In this document: in pieces, positions 42,281-53,652 of the stretch | Numbering within the stretch: the first letter of the stretch is position 1 | How the letters are laid out: every line of letters begins with the position of its first letter | Source: Volvariella volvacea V23 | Taxonomy: Eukaryota; Basidiomycota; Agaricomycetes; Agaricales; Pluteaceae | Assembly: GCA_000349905.1 (NCBI GenBank) | Contig: KB722736.1 | Span: 1,357,139 to 1,421,138, forward strand | DNA length: 64,000 nt | Direction: 5' to 3' | Program-made: the position numbers and the translations under genes | Notes under the pieces: generated by a model | What the model was told of the DNA's origin: nothing | Seen by the model: only the letters and a program-made list of their open reading frames with translations | Database searches by the model: none

Positions 42281-44094
42281 ATGATTCCTCGGCATCACCG
42301 CACTCTTTTTGCTCTGAATCGAACCCCTTTGGCAAGCACACCGATACTACCGCGGTTTTCTCATGGTGGCACACGTCAATCACCATTTACTTCAAGTTCC
42401 TGCACGCGTCTTAGAACTGGGGTTGAAGGGAATGGACGCGTAGTAGCCCCGCGGCACGGCTCATGTCGAGCCTTTAGTTCTGGCGTTAGCAAAGACAGCA
42501 CGACACACGGTACCGAGACAAGAGCTCCAAACACCAGAACCCCAGGTCCCAACGCGGGCATAGTAAAGATGTTGCAGCAGCGTGCGTCGCTTTTCGCCCC
42601 ACATTAAGATTCAGGCAAGCTGAGACAACTAGAGAATAGGCAGAGAGGAGGAGGATATAAGTCCGGAAAGAAATCCATACAAGGTGCGGTCGTATAGCAA
42701 CGCAATCAAGGTTATAGGGGGTTTGGGCTACCCCCTGCGTTTGGCTACCCAGACTTTAGCGGTAAGTTTTCATCCCATTGCGCGTGCACTTCCAAATTGA
42801 CTAAGAGCAGTAATGCGAAGCTACCCGGAATTGGTGTTGGTCTTACACGGCGGATAATAGAATACTTGGACCAGCAGGGAGAGGTTCGTAGTTCCAACTA
42901 AATATCACGAGCTTCACTCCAACACTTCATTCAGTATGCAGCCGGACTGAGCCCAGCCATTGCAGAGGAGGACAAGAAAAAGCGAATTGAACTCGAACTG
43001 ACCACCCTGCCTGGAATAGGGTATCTCATTCCTCAACGTCATGGAGAATTGGACGAACTGAAAACATTCTAGGGCTGTCAAGGCCAAACGGTTGGTGGAT
43101 GCTGGCTGTCGGTCTATCGACGATTTGCGGCTTTATAAGTATCGCCACTTGCTTTCCAAAAACTGGAAAATACAACTGGGATTTCAGAAACAACTACCGA
43201 AACATATGACACGAGAAGATGCTGAGGTAGCACACGTAAGTTAGCGATCCCTGTGGCGCGTATATGCATGCTTATCATTATCTTAGGAAGTGCTGGAGTC
43301 GTATCTGTCATCTCAATTTGAGATTTTGCTTGTTGACGAATAGTAAATGTATACCCTCACTCTTGCTCAACCCTCTAACTAATTTCCTCTAGTCGCAGAG
43401 GCTTGCCCAACCTCAAAAAGCTCAGATTCCTTTTGCTGCACCCTGACCACGTTCACGTCCCCTTCCCATCAGATGTCCCAACGCAAATCAGCTCACGACG
43501 TAACAAGCGTACGGTGACCTTTTTTGGCGGTGCACTTATCGGAAAGGGCTCTAACATTCTGTACACGAATGTGATCAATCACCTGGAGAAAAGAGGGGTA
43601 ATAGCCGCCACCTCGATGTCTCGGGAGAGGAAATGGCGGGGGATCATCCGGATACCAGCACAGGGGGAACCCCTATGGGAAAGACTTGAAGGTTGCCAGA
43701 AAAAGGAGGGCAACTTCAAGCATGTTGAAATATAGTACGACTCCGCGCCTCCACTTACCTCCTGCCTACTAACTCGCGCTACAGCCTCGCGCCACAGAAG
43801 TCGAGAGCAGCTGCGCTGCTGATGTTGACCGGGAATCGGCCCTTCATCCGCGATCTCATGGTAAAGGCTTCCAAGCGTGGTCTATACCTCAACGAATACG
43901 GACTATGGAGGTGGAATCCCATCCAGCCTATAGACGACGCTGAGGATCCCAGTAGGGTGGAGGAAGGTTACTGGGAACTGTTGAAGACGGATGTCGAGGA
44001 GGCGATCTTCACAGAGTTGGGGGTGGAATGGATTGACCCCGAGAAGAGGAACTCAAAGTTCCTAAATCGTAACAAGGATAGAAGACGGCCATAA
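42281..44094 (+). CDS. mitochondrial family X DNA polymerase homologue with degenerate active site
   Basis: Eight exons: 42281-42581, 42640-42761, 42821-42883, 42935-43020, 43073-43235, 43287-43342, 43393-43734, 43785-44094; 480 aa. The N-terminus is Arg/Ser-rich with few acidic residues (up to CRAFSSG), as in mitochondrial presequences. Then come an 8-kDa-like domain (ERNPYKVRSYSNAIKVI, first hairpin LPGIGVGLTRRIIEYL), a fingers hairpin (LPGIGAVKAKRLVDAGC), a palm region and a thumb end (LYLNEYGLWRW). The catalytic GSxxRG...GDVD signature is replaced by VDEYRRG and LKKLRFLLLHPDHV, so both aspartates are gone. The third-aspartate position reads HVEIYLAP. The Pol beta Lys72 (dRP lyase) position is Gly. 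The frame is open across all exons, which argues for a maintained pseudoenzyme rather than a pseudogene. The exon 2/3 junction (acceptor at 42820) is the least certain. Confidence 0.78.
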
Positions 44095-44365
44095 TGGTTT
44101 GTACACACACACTGTCTAGTAATTATAATTGCATTCATTCGTAGTGTCAGTTCCGAGTCTTATGCACACCCGATTATAGCACAGCGTATGGCGCCACGTC
44201 CCAACTGCTTTGACCGACCGACGAAAAGTACGAGGAAGAGAGGGTGACCAACAACACACTTTTGCGATGCAAGCTGTAATGACATAATAGCGATGGCGTG
44301 AGAGCTTCACAACACTACTGCAGTGGCGAAGACGAGAAAACATGCACTTCTTTCACCCCTGCACG

Positions 44366-45599
44366 ATGGACCCCCCAAATGAACAAGGAATGTACACCCG
44401 TATGTTGATGCTCAAGCGCCAGGGCTACCCGCTTTGGGCTCCTTTCGTTCAAATCGGCCCTCCTTCCACTTGGACCGTAGGCGTTCGCATTGGTGATGTT
44501 GGCCACGTTAACGAGAATGGCTCGTTTCTGCCGCTTTTCAACACCAGAGCTGCCCACGATCATCCAATTAATTTTCGTGGTGTCCCAGGTGGTTTCAGCC
44601 CGGTTGAAATTCCTATCGCATTTCAACCCCAATATTACGCCCCCAAAACATTCATGCTCAGCGGCATTGTCCGCAATGATACCCGCCCAAGTCTTCTACC
44701 AAATGATTCATCTCCTGCCCTAACAGTAAATGCGTAAACTCATTATTTTCGGACTCCTTAGCGACTCATTACTGAGGTCCACAGGCCATCGTTTTCTTTC
44801 ACGTAGGCATCTAACGAAGGCGGCGCACTTTACCCCAAGGTGCTTCACGGTTGGACGTGGATGTCCAAGCCAAACAAATGTTGAAAAGGTTGATTATGAG
44901 AAATGCCATGAAATGGTATCAATTTAGTCAGACAAACTATCACGATGGTATTCCGAACGGCTCGCTCTATTTCATCACTGACGTGGACAAGACCCACCAG
45001 TGGATGGCTGGCGCATTCTCCAAATCCCCCAAGAATCCCTTTCAAATGTATAGGGCTAGTCCAATGATGATATATTTCGTGCTGATATGCCAGATGGTCA
45101 AAACCAGAGTGTCTTTATACGGGGTTATCGTATCTGGATGTATAAGAAGGCTCGCTTTAGACGGCTTCGCAACGCCGTCAAGTCCATAACATCTTGGGCT
45201 TCTAGCGAGACTAAGGTTGAAGTGAGTTTTGCTATTGTGGGGAGTGGTCTCAAGCTGATCATTCAAACTTAGTTGCACTGGATGTGGCCACCACCATTAT
45301 TATGCGAGCTTGCTATATGGCAACAAGAATGGGTCTTGCACAAGGTTCGCTCGTCAATACGTCTAGTTATGCAGAGCTTAGCTACATCGTACCGGTTCCA
45401 GATGCTGATCTTGTAATCATTCATGACGACGATTGGTCTGCTGCAATAGACAAGGTCAGCCAAGCACTCGCAAAAGGTATATTTTTTATTGACGCACAAT
45501 TAACGACTCCTTAATAGGGTGAGTTTCCCTTCCCTAACAGAACATCCTTTCAGAAACGTTTGCCTCGGTTATTCACGATTGGAATTGATTATGAGATAG
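44366..45599 (+). pseudogene. broken copy A of the agaricomycete orphan family
   Basis: The first exon is well preserved from MDPPNEQGMYTRML to LSGIVRND (an ATG at 44342 could add eight residues). After the first intron the conserved block has an in-frame TAG where copy B has Trp (before ASNEGG), and a 4-nt deletion shifts the frame at the LYLPQGAS position. The middle continues (MRNAMKWYQFSQ, NGSLYFITDVDKTH). A further frame change follows before PDGQNQSVFIRGYRIW. The C-terminal exons (LCELAIWQQEWVLHK; VPDADLVIIHDDDW; FPFPNRTSFQKRLP) are recognisable, but the acceptor before VPDAD is CG instead of AG. Confidence 0.75.
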
Positions 45600-46530
45600 G
45601 TATGAGCACTCATATTCAGATAGGTATTTGCCATCTAATCGTTGGGAATAGTGGACAATATGCGCTATAAATGTGCATATCTAGTGCCGCGGAAAGCCCT
45701 GCACAATTTATGTATAACAGAGAATGACACTCTCGGAATACAGGAAATAGCAATACCCCAGACATCGAATCCGGAGGGGACGCCCTAGGTTGCGTCGCTC
45801 TGACGGTCATAGCTCGGTTGAGTCGCTGTTTGCATTGACATGAATGGACTACACAGCTCTGCGACTTAGTCAGAGGTTCAGGTAAGAGCGCGCAAGTACT
45901 CATGGGCTCTCTATACTCCTATCCGGCCTCGAACTATATTCGTACTAATGCTGAATTGTCGTGCGCTCACTTTATCACCTGCACCCCCTTAATATTTACA
46001 GACTATCTATATGCTTCATTAGCAGTGGAGCTGTTTCGAAAACGAAATGGCTGCAAGGATGTTGCGCTAAATGTCTTGGGCAACATGCTTTGGACCACAG
46101 GTACTATGAATAAACTGTATAAATTGATTGGGATTTCGGTAAAGGCTCACCAAGAGACGTAATTTCAGGTTGTACATAATCCATCTCTTCCAAATTATGA
46201 TCTCCCAGCACTTGTCAGAGCCCATAAGCCTCCCTGAATCTTACAAACAGGGAGACACAGGAATTGACCATCGTTCATTGTAGGATAGCTCTGCCTCCTG
46301 TCCAATAACAGTCTCCAAGACCCACATGGGCAGGTTTCGGAGGCGACAACATATTCATTATGATGGCGACTAATGCATACAGTCAGTACTAAAGGGGATG
46401 GAAAAGTATTGTACATTCGTCATAAGAATTTGTTCATCGGACTCCTCCCCGTTTTATTAGAAGCTATTGGTCGCCACTCACTTGGATGATACCTTATAAT
46501 GTGTCCATGGAGGCCTGGAGAAATGCCAAT

Positions 46531-46541
46531 CCCCCCCCCCC
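46531..46541. repeat. poly-C homopolymer
   Basis: Eleven consecutive C residues; the length may be unreliable in a draft assembly. Confidence 0.9.
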
Positions 46542-46679
46542 TCCGGCGCAGTTTTGTCCCGCTTACAGGAAGATTGCGTTCGTGTCGAAGTAGGGGATAT
46601 GCGCACTTATATTGTACATTGTCAACTACTTATGGCATTCAATCATAGAAGTCGATATAAAACACAGACGGCGTCACCT

Positions 46680-47896
46680 TTTTCCTGATTTATTGCAACA
46701 GTAAATAAGCCTGGTAAGCGCTTCGTAAACGACACTTTATCAGGGAAAGGAAACTCGTTCTGCATCAATAATGTATCAATCCAAAGACATTTTTATGAGG
46801 ACGGATACACAAACCTCGTTGAGTGCAGCACACCAGTCGTTGTCATGGGTGATTATTGCGTCTGCATCTGGGACCTACTTAATGTAAGCTCAAGGGAATT
46901 ACATTCACTGGTAATCAAGCCTTGCGTAGAACCCACTCTTGAAGCCATATAGCAAGGTCACAAAGCAATCGGGGCGATCCCATCCCTTCCAACTAAGCTC
47001 AAGTAATTAGCCCGGGATTAAGCACTGTGACGAGACACTTACTTCAACGTTATTCCCTCCTGGTCTCCATGATACTATAGATTTAACGACATTACGAAGC
47101 TGCCTGAAGCAAGTTTTCTGGTAAATCCAGATGCGGTATCCCCGTATGAAGATACTTTGATTCTGGCCATCGGTATATCAGCCAAAAATGTAGGGTCTTG
47201 CTGCCCAACATCCTCAGGCCTACTTCACCCTGTCTTGCGTGAGGGGAACTGATCATTAGGAGAACGGTAAAATGCTCCAGCCATCCACTCGTGAGTTTTG
47301 TCTATGCCAGTAATGAAACAAAGCGAACCGTTGAGGACCTCGCGCCCATGCTTTGATTCACTGAAATGATACCAATTTACAGCATTCCTGATGATAATGT
47401 TTTCTGGTAATCCACAGATACTTCCAATCGCGAAGCACCTTGGGGAAGATAAAGGGAGCCGCCTTCGTTGGACGTCCATGTGGAAGGGTATGGTGGCCTA
47501 TGGGTTGCTTCAACAGAGTAAGAGACTGGATAACCAGTGGAAGTACTCGAATCCTGTGTGATTATTCTGCTCATTCTCTTGTAGAGTTGGACGCATATCA
47601 CTGATACGACCGCTGAGCATAAATGTATTGGGTTTGTGATACAGAGGGGTATATGTGATAGGAATTTCGATTGAATTGAAATTCTCTGGTAGCCCACGAA
47701 AGTTGATTGGGTGGTCAGCTGTAGTTCTAGTGTTGAAGAGTGGTATAAAAGAGCCACTGCGATTAACATGGCCAACATCTCCAATGCGGATGCCTGCAGT
47801 TGGGCCGGTAATCGTGAATGGAACCCAGAGGGGAAACCCATGTCGCTGTAGCATAAGCATGCGAGTGTACAATGCCTGCTCACTTGGAAAGCCCAT
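46680..47896 (-). pseudogene. broken copy B of the agaricomycete orphan family
   Basis: Inverted relative to copy A. It starts MGFPSEQALYTRMLMLQRHGFPLW and reads through IGDVGHVNRSGSFIPLFNTR to LSGRISDMRPTLQENEQ. One frame change then leads to STGYPVSYSVEATHRPPYPS and LYLPQGASRLEV. A second, with a deletion, leads to IRNAVNWYHFSES and NGSLCFITGIDKTHEWMAGAF. A third precedes DGQNQSIFIRGYRIW. The C-terminal exons are present (LCDLAIWLQEWVLRK; VPDADAIITHDNDW; FPFPDKVSFTKRLPGLF). Each break differs from those of copy A, so the copies decayed independently after duplication. Confidence 0.75.
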
Positions 47897-48260
47897 AGTC
47901 GAGTGTCGAGTGTAAGTGAAGAGTGCTTCGCCACCGCACTGGCGCTAGTGGCGTTCTAGTGACTCTCACGGCCCTTGTTACATCATAAGAATAGAAAATG
48001 TTCACAACTGTGCAGTTCTGAAGAAGGCTTGCAAATGCACTAATCACTCGCCATGGTAAATTAAACATATGTCAACTTATGGCTCATTTGCTTCTAGGAT
48101 TCGTTTTTATTTCTGGAAAAGGCGATTTGGAATGGTTATTTGCTAGATTTGCAGGTTGAAAAAGGGCCTCTTTCCAAAATAATGATGAAGGCTATCCACT
48201 GACTGATTATAATGGATAGCTCGTCATATCAATGCGTATATCTCGTAACTCAGCTCAACA

Positions 48261-48290
48261 GTGAGGCAGAGCAGAGTGAGGCAGAGCAGA
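48261..48290. repeat. tandem duplication of a 15-mer
   Basis: GTGAGGCAGAGCAGA occurs twice head to tail. Confidence 0.9.
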
Positions 48291-48539
48291 GTAATGCCAG
48301 ACGCGTACATAATGTTTGGCTTTGCGATTGCCGCCGCCCTTGTGTACCATGATGCCACACGGTCTCTCCTCACGACAGGAGAAACCCTGTGATTCACCTC
48401 CATAGAAAACCCCTATAGGAAATAGCCACTCCACATCTCCTGTTTCATAGTCTCCGGAATATAAGGCGTCATAAGGTGTCTTAAACTCCTCTCATCCAAT
48501 TACCACACTGTCCAAACCACTATTTGAAACTATGTTTTC

Positions 48540-48852
48540 TGAGTGTGACCCCGCTTTATGGCTTGAAGAATGAGTACAACAGCAGGTATATACTGATTCC
48601 TCGATAACTATAGCCCTATTACTTAAATGTGAAATGCAGGTCCCTGATGCCGACATTATACTGGTACACACTGACGATTATTCTGCTGTGATGCGTGCGG
48701 TACGTGATAGATTGACAGGTTTCCCTCTCAAATCGGTGCATTTGGTGATAATTTATTGTCCATCTAATTTTAGGGCGAACCTGTACCAGACAAAACAGAA
48801 TTCATGAGGCGCTTGCCGGGCTTGTTCCATGTCAAGATCGAATATGAAACGG
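48540..48852 (+). pseudogene. C-terminal remnant C of the orphan family
   Basis: Only the last exons survive. ALWLEE is followed by TGA where copies A and B have Trp (QEWVL), then VQQQ and a donor. After an intact acceptor comes VPDADIILVHTDDYSAVMRA, another intron, then GEPVPDKTEFMRRLPGLFHVKIEYET. The N-terminal and core parts are missing. It lies on the opposite strand to copy B. Confidence 0.7.
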
Positions 48853-49626
48853 GTGAGCCATAGACACGATATTTGATGGAATCACTGACTGACGCACGCG
48901 GAAAGTTGATAATGCGACCACCAAATGCGCGTCTGTGGTGCCGCGAACAGGCGATCGTTCAGGTTGATCAGGAAATAAGAGCACGAGAACTGAGGCTTGA
49001 GGGATGAACTGTAGGCGGCCCTGTAGATTATCATGATGTATCCGTGCCCGTATGTGTACCGACCCCTTAGTAGTGTTCGTGGCGTGGGCATAGGCCTAGG
49101 TACAAGTGTTGAAGGTCACCTAACAAATTAATATTTGGAAGAACCGACTAGTGGTTTGAATGCGTTGCAAAGAGAAGAGTGAATGTGAATCTATATTAAT
49201 ACTTACAACTACGTACTCCTGGTATGCATACCTGCTGGCAATCCTTAGGCTCCGAGACTCCCAGGTGTTATGCCTTGCATTGACTGGTGGCGGGTCTAGC
49301 CCGCGTTCGCGATGAAGGATTTTTGGTGTTGGTTATGTGTGTATCAAGCGGAGAGGTGGGAAATAGGAGATCAAACATTCTTATTTGCGCTGGAATTATG
49401 ACCAGCCCAAGTTGGGCATTGAGTAGAAACCGTAACGCGGTCGTGTATCGACTCGAGTCGGACAGATATCTGTCATGTTAAACGCAAGTGTTGTACAAAA
49501 ACTAACTAACAAGCAAACCAAGAAATGGATTGCATCGTCCGTGAACCAGCGATGACTGGGATTACAAGAAACAAAACGAGGAATAGGATCAAGATGTAAA
49601 AATACAATCTCCGTCGATTACACCGA

Positions 49627-52600
49627 TCAAGCAGACTTGCTCGCCGACGGAATATCGTACACAACTCTTCCACCAACCCACGCATATTCGTAATTGCGTT
49701 GGTACCAATTCCTGAATGACCGTCTGCCAGAGATACGGGGTATAGTTGCAAACGAGCCTCCGATCTATGAAAATAGGAAATCAGAATTAAATGACTTAGG
49801 AGGTTAGTGAATAAGACTGACCACTACGTTGTGTGTTTCGTCAAAGAAATCAGCGGAATACCTGCGAGGAACAGGGGATGAAAAAGAATCGGAATCATTT
49901 AGCACACAGATACTTACCCGGGATACAAGACGGATGGAACGAATCCATCGCGTTTACTAAAAATTGTCGAGGTCCACTCCCAGACACCTCCATTTCCACC
50001 TTTGCCTCCGTTCCTCTTACCCCCTGTCGTAGCTCTGCATCATAAACATTAATTCACTGAAAGACCACGCAGAAGAGTAGGGAGACTTACGGTACGGGGT
50101 GCCAGTTCCGGAATCCCTGATTAGCACCTCCCTCATAACCGCTCTCAAATTTATCATAGAACAGTCTTAACTCCGGCTCAGTCGGAAGCCTTCCTCCATT
50201 GACCATAGCGTAGATGGAGAGGTTAGTATAGGTCGTCATGATGGGCCAGTCCTGTGCGATCTTGAGGGGAACGGGACCATATAATGTGCGGACCTGGGGA
50301 TGTGGAATCAGTCGAACTGAGCAGCAAAGACGGGCAACGCGGTGGGACAAACCTGAATTTCTCCATCTCGTTCCATCCAGCTAGCAGGGAACTGTAATCC
50401 CTTTTGCCCTTTCGCCTTCTCTGACTTGAAGAACTCGTAGAACTGTCTATTCGTCACAGGCCTCCATTCAATCTGGAATTGTTCAACCCTAACAACCGAC
50501 TTTGGATGCTCATTGTCCCATCCAAATTCGTGATCCTTGACGTCTCCGATGCCTGGCTTTACTTTGACCTCTATTTCATCTTCAGTTTCGGGATCGTCAT
50601 GGCCAATCGCAACGTCCTCAGGTCCCAAAGTAACGGTCTTGCTCTCTGGAGCCGGTGCAGAATCCCAAATTTCAAACAAGGTAGACCAGTTCGGCGGCAT
50701 GAATCCAGGTGGGGGTAAAGTCCCAGTTCCACCTCTTTGCAATAGCATATACAAGAGCGTCTCGGCGTGCATGGCCTCGTGTTCGTATGTCATGAACAGA
50801 ACTCTGCCGACTTTATAGGTGAGTTGAATAGTCCCGTTCGATATATCAGAGTATAGCTTGAGGAGTCTGGAACGAACGCGAGATCGGAATTGGAGAATCG
50901 TGGGGAGCGTAGGCCAGTCTTCGGGATGAATTGGCACTTTAGAGTGGGGCTATGTGTGGCGGTAGGTCAGGTGGAAGGTCCGACATGTAGAGAGGAACAC
51001 ATACATGACAGATTGTCGGGTCATCGACATTAGGGTCGATACCGCGCTATCATGAGGAAGTGAGACAAAAGACAAGTGCCACTCAAATTCATTCATACCT
51101 CAAATATATACTAAAAGTACCCCAGATCAGCATAGACTCGACCGTACGTTAAAAAGCTCTTACCTTGAAGTGTTCAGGCTCCGTATGCGGTTCGTTCAAC
51201 AACCTAGAAAGATGGATATCCAAGAAAGTCGGAATATGGCCCAAATAGAACAGGCAGATATGCCTGAGATCAATCGGCTTCTGGTGGAGCATAGAAGGTG
51301 GAATCATCTTCTGCGTGATGCAATCCCAAGCGGCCCACAGGTTCTCCCATTCCTGTGGTGAGGGTACTCCCAAGGTGGAGGAGGATACGGGGGTCTTCGG
51401 AATGAGTTGTCCCTGTAGGTTGCAAGCCGAGAGAGAAGTCAGGAGAGGGAACGTGAATGCCGGTCGTTCCAAGAGCCACAGGGAGTACCGTCCCGTACTG
51501 TCGGTCCAACGTTGAATTGGTCGGAGGCTGGCCTCTGAGAACAGGGTATATGCATCCTCGTCAGAAAACTATGTAAGATATGATGGGTCAGTCTACGGGT
51601 CAACCAAGGAAGGATGTTACCGACCTTAAAGGACTCTTCGATCTTGAGCAATTCGTTTTCTGCGAAGGAAAACTCCTTCTTAGTGGCGGGGTCTTGGACT
51701 GTATGCGCCACTTTGGCTCTGAAAAAGGCCTCGTGTTGGCCTAGGTCATGTTAGTGTTTTCGACAGGCGTGAAACTAGGCCGACATACGTTCTTCCTGAA
51801 AGGAGGTGAAGTTATTTCAGTTCCAGGCCCTTGGAGACAAGTCGTCGAGCACTTACGGTATTATATCGGTTCACATACTCCCAATTATCTTCGTCAAACA
51901 GGTTCTCCTGTCCCAGAGTCCTACCAGCAACCCGCAAGCCGTTCATAATAAAGTTCTTCGTGTATTCCTTAGGATCGTTATACGCTACTTCGATCAACTC
52001 CTTCTCGTTATCGTGGTCCATTCCCAAGAGCAGCGTATCACTCGATCCAGGACGAAGTGAAAGTCCGCGCAAGAACTTTGCCGCATCCTCCCTTCCAAAG
52101 TTGCCCAAGGTGGATCCCAAGAATAGGATATGCAACGGGGGCTGATCAGCGCCAGAGTCCGCAGGGGAAGGAGGTAAAGAAGGATCCGTATCAGACGGTG
52201 CTGAATCGCTTCTCTCCGAGATGGGAGAAGTCACTGATCCAGAAGACGAGAAGTCGGATGATGTGGATTGTGGGGAGTTATCGCCACCGTTATCAGTGGG
52301 CGAAAGAGGCGATTTGGGATCGTCCTTGTCCTTGGAAGGGAATGCAAACCTTTCCCGAGGGGCGATCTGGATTTGAGCGGCCACTTTGCGTGATTGGAGG
52401 CCACCAGATTGAACGAATTTCAGGCCGTCATCGTAAGTACCCCACATTCCTTTGGTTTCGACTTTGCCCGAGAGCGCTTTGCCGATATCAGACATGGAGA
52501 TTTGATCCAAGGTGCGCTGAAGCTCTCGCTCTTCGAGATCGAGGGCGTAGTATGTGATGGGAGCAGACTTGGACTCCTGGGGCACCAAGTATGATAAGCC

Positions 52601-53268
52601 AAGAAGGATGTGAGAAGTCTTGCGTAGAGCCCTAAAATATCCAAGCCATTTCGTCAGTAAAACGAAGAGCGAATAGAAAACGAGGTCAAAATAGAGGGGT
52701 GACAATATCATGAGAACAGAGACTACGCTCGTTTCGGCTAGATGGAGCCCAAAGGAGCACGACACCTCTCCAATAGCGTAATATTACGGTATATGAAGGG
52801 GCATCGCTCCAATTATGTCGTGGTGACTTGCGAAAGCCATAATGGTCCAGTACGGTGCAACGTTGCAATGCGACACGGGACCATCGAAGATCCGGCAACG
52901 GACGGCAATGCGAATAGACGCCCAGACAACCCCAAAGGCAAATACAAATATGGATGTACGCACCCAGCTCCGAGTTCCAAGACGACTTCGTCTGGAGTTG
53001 CAACCCCATTTCCGTTGCGCATATGCATGGCGCGAACGATGTCGGTGGCATGGTTCTTGAGAATTTCTTCCTCTGCCCCAAAGAGATAGTACTCCGGGAC
53101 TTCAGTGGTGATGTTGTCGTAGAGCCGCAAACCACGCTCGTCGTACAAGAGCATGGTGGGCAGGCGTTTCTCCCCAGCGGGGCGAGATAGACCCTCTATG
53201 ATTTCCTCCCTGAGGTTATCAACGGGGCTGGCATTCTGGAGGTGCACGTCGATGATTTCAGCAGGCAT
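49627..53268 (-). CDS. EGT1: ergothioneine biosynthesis protein Egt1 (EgtD-EgtB fusion)
   Basis: Bifunctional enzyme that trimethylates histidine to hercynine and then couples cysteine to it by iron-dependent C-S bond formation. Twelve exons on the minus strand: 53268-52964, 52631-51857, 51795-51789 (7 nt), 51740-51625, 51568-51164, 51110-51099 (12 nt), 51048-51007, 50949-50353, 50293-50091, 50034-49918, 49861-49822, 49764-49627; 918 aa. The EgtD-type methyltransferase has LYDERGLRLYDNIT, VVLELGAG, FLGSTLGNFG and LLLGMDHDNEK. The DinB-like half has the iron ligands in YEHEAMHAETLLYML (HxxxHxE). The FGE-sulfatase half has RLPTEPELRLFY, GGVWEWTS and GGSFATIPR. A Ser/Pro/Asp-rich insertion of about 65 residues interrupts the methyltransferase before FLGSTLGNF. 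Intron 1 is long (332 nt). Confidence 0.93.
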
Positions 53269-53552
53269 AGCGGTTCTGGTAAAGGCGGTTGCTGTAGACG
53301 GCAAAGACGAGGTGCCCAAGAGAACGAGGTGTAGTTGAGACGCAAAGGTGGGCGATCGTGATTACTGAAAGGTTGGAGTGGAGGTGGGCAGACAAGTGCA
53401 ACCAGCGACAAACGTCCCGAGTTCTGCCTCCTTTTATAACGGTCGCAATGAACCAGACACTCCACCCGGTTCATTTCCAGACCCCCCAGATTTGTTCTAG
53501 TTATTACACAACTAGCAGACCGAATGGCTGCTCACGGCGAAGGGATGATCGC

Positions 53553-53652
53553 NNNNNNNNNNNNNNNNNNNNNNNNNNNNNNNNNNNNNNNNNNNNNNNN
53601 NNNNNNNNNNNNNNNNNNNNNNNNNNNNNNNNNNNNNNNNNNNNNNNNNNNN
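53553..53652. other. assembly gap (100 N)
   Basis: Exactly 100 undetermined bases, conventional gap filler, about 285 bp upstream of the EGT1 start. Confidence 0.98.

Noticed and set aside
45902..46162. 86-codon plus-strand frame between orphan copies A and B
   Set aside because: It shares no block with the orphan family and shows no other motif; likely chance.
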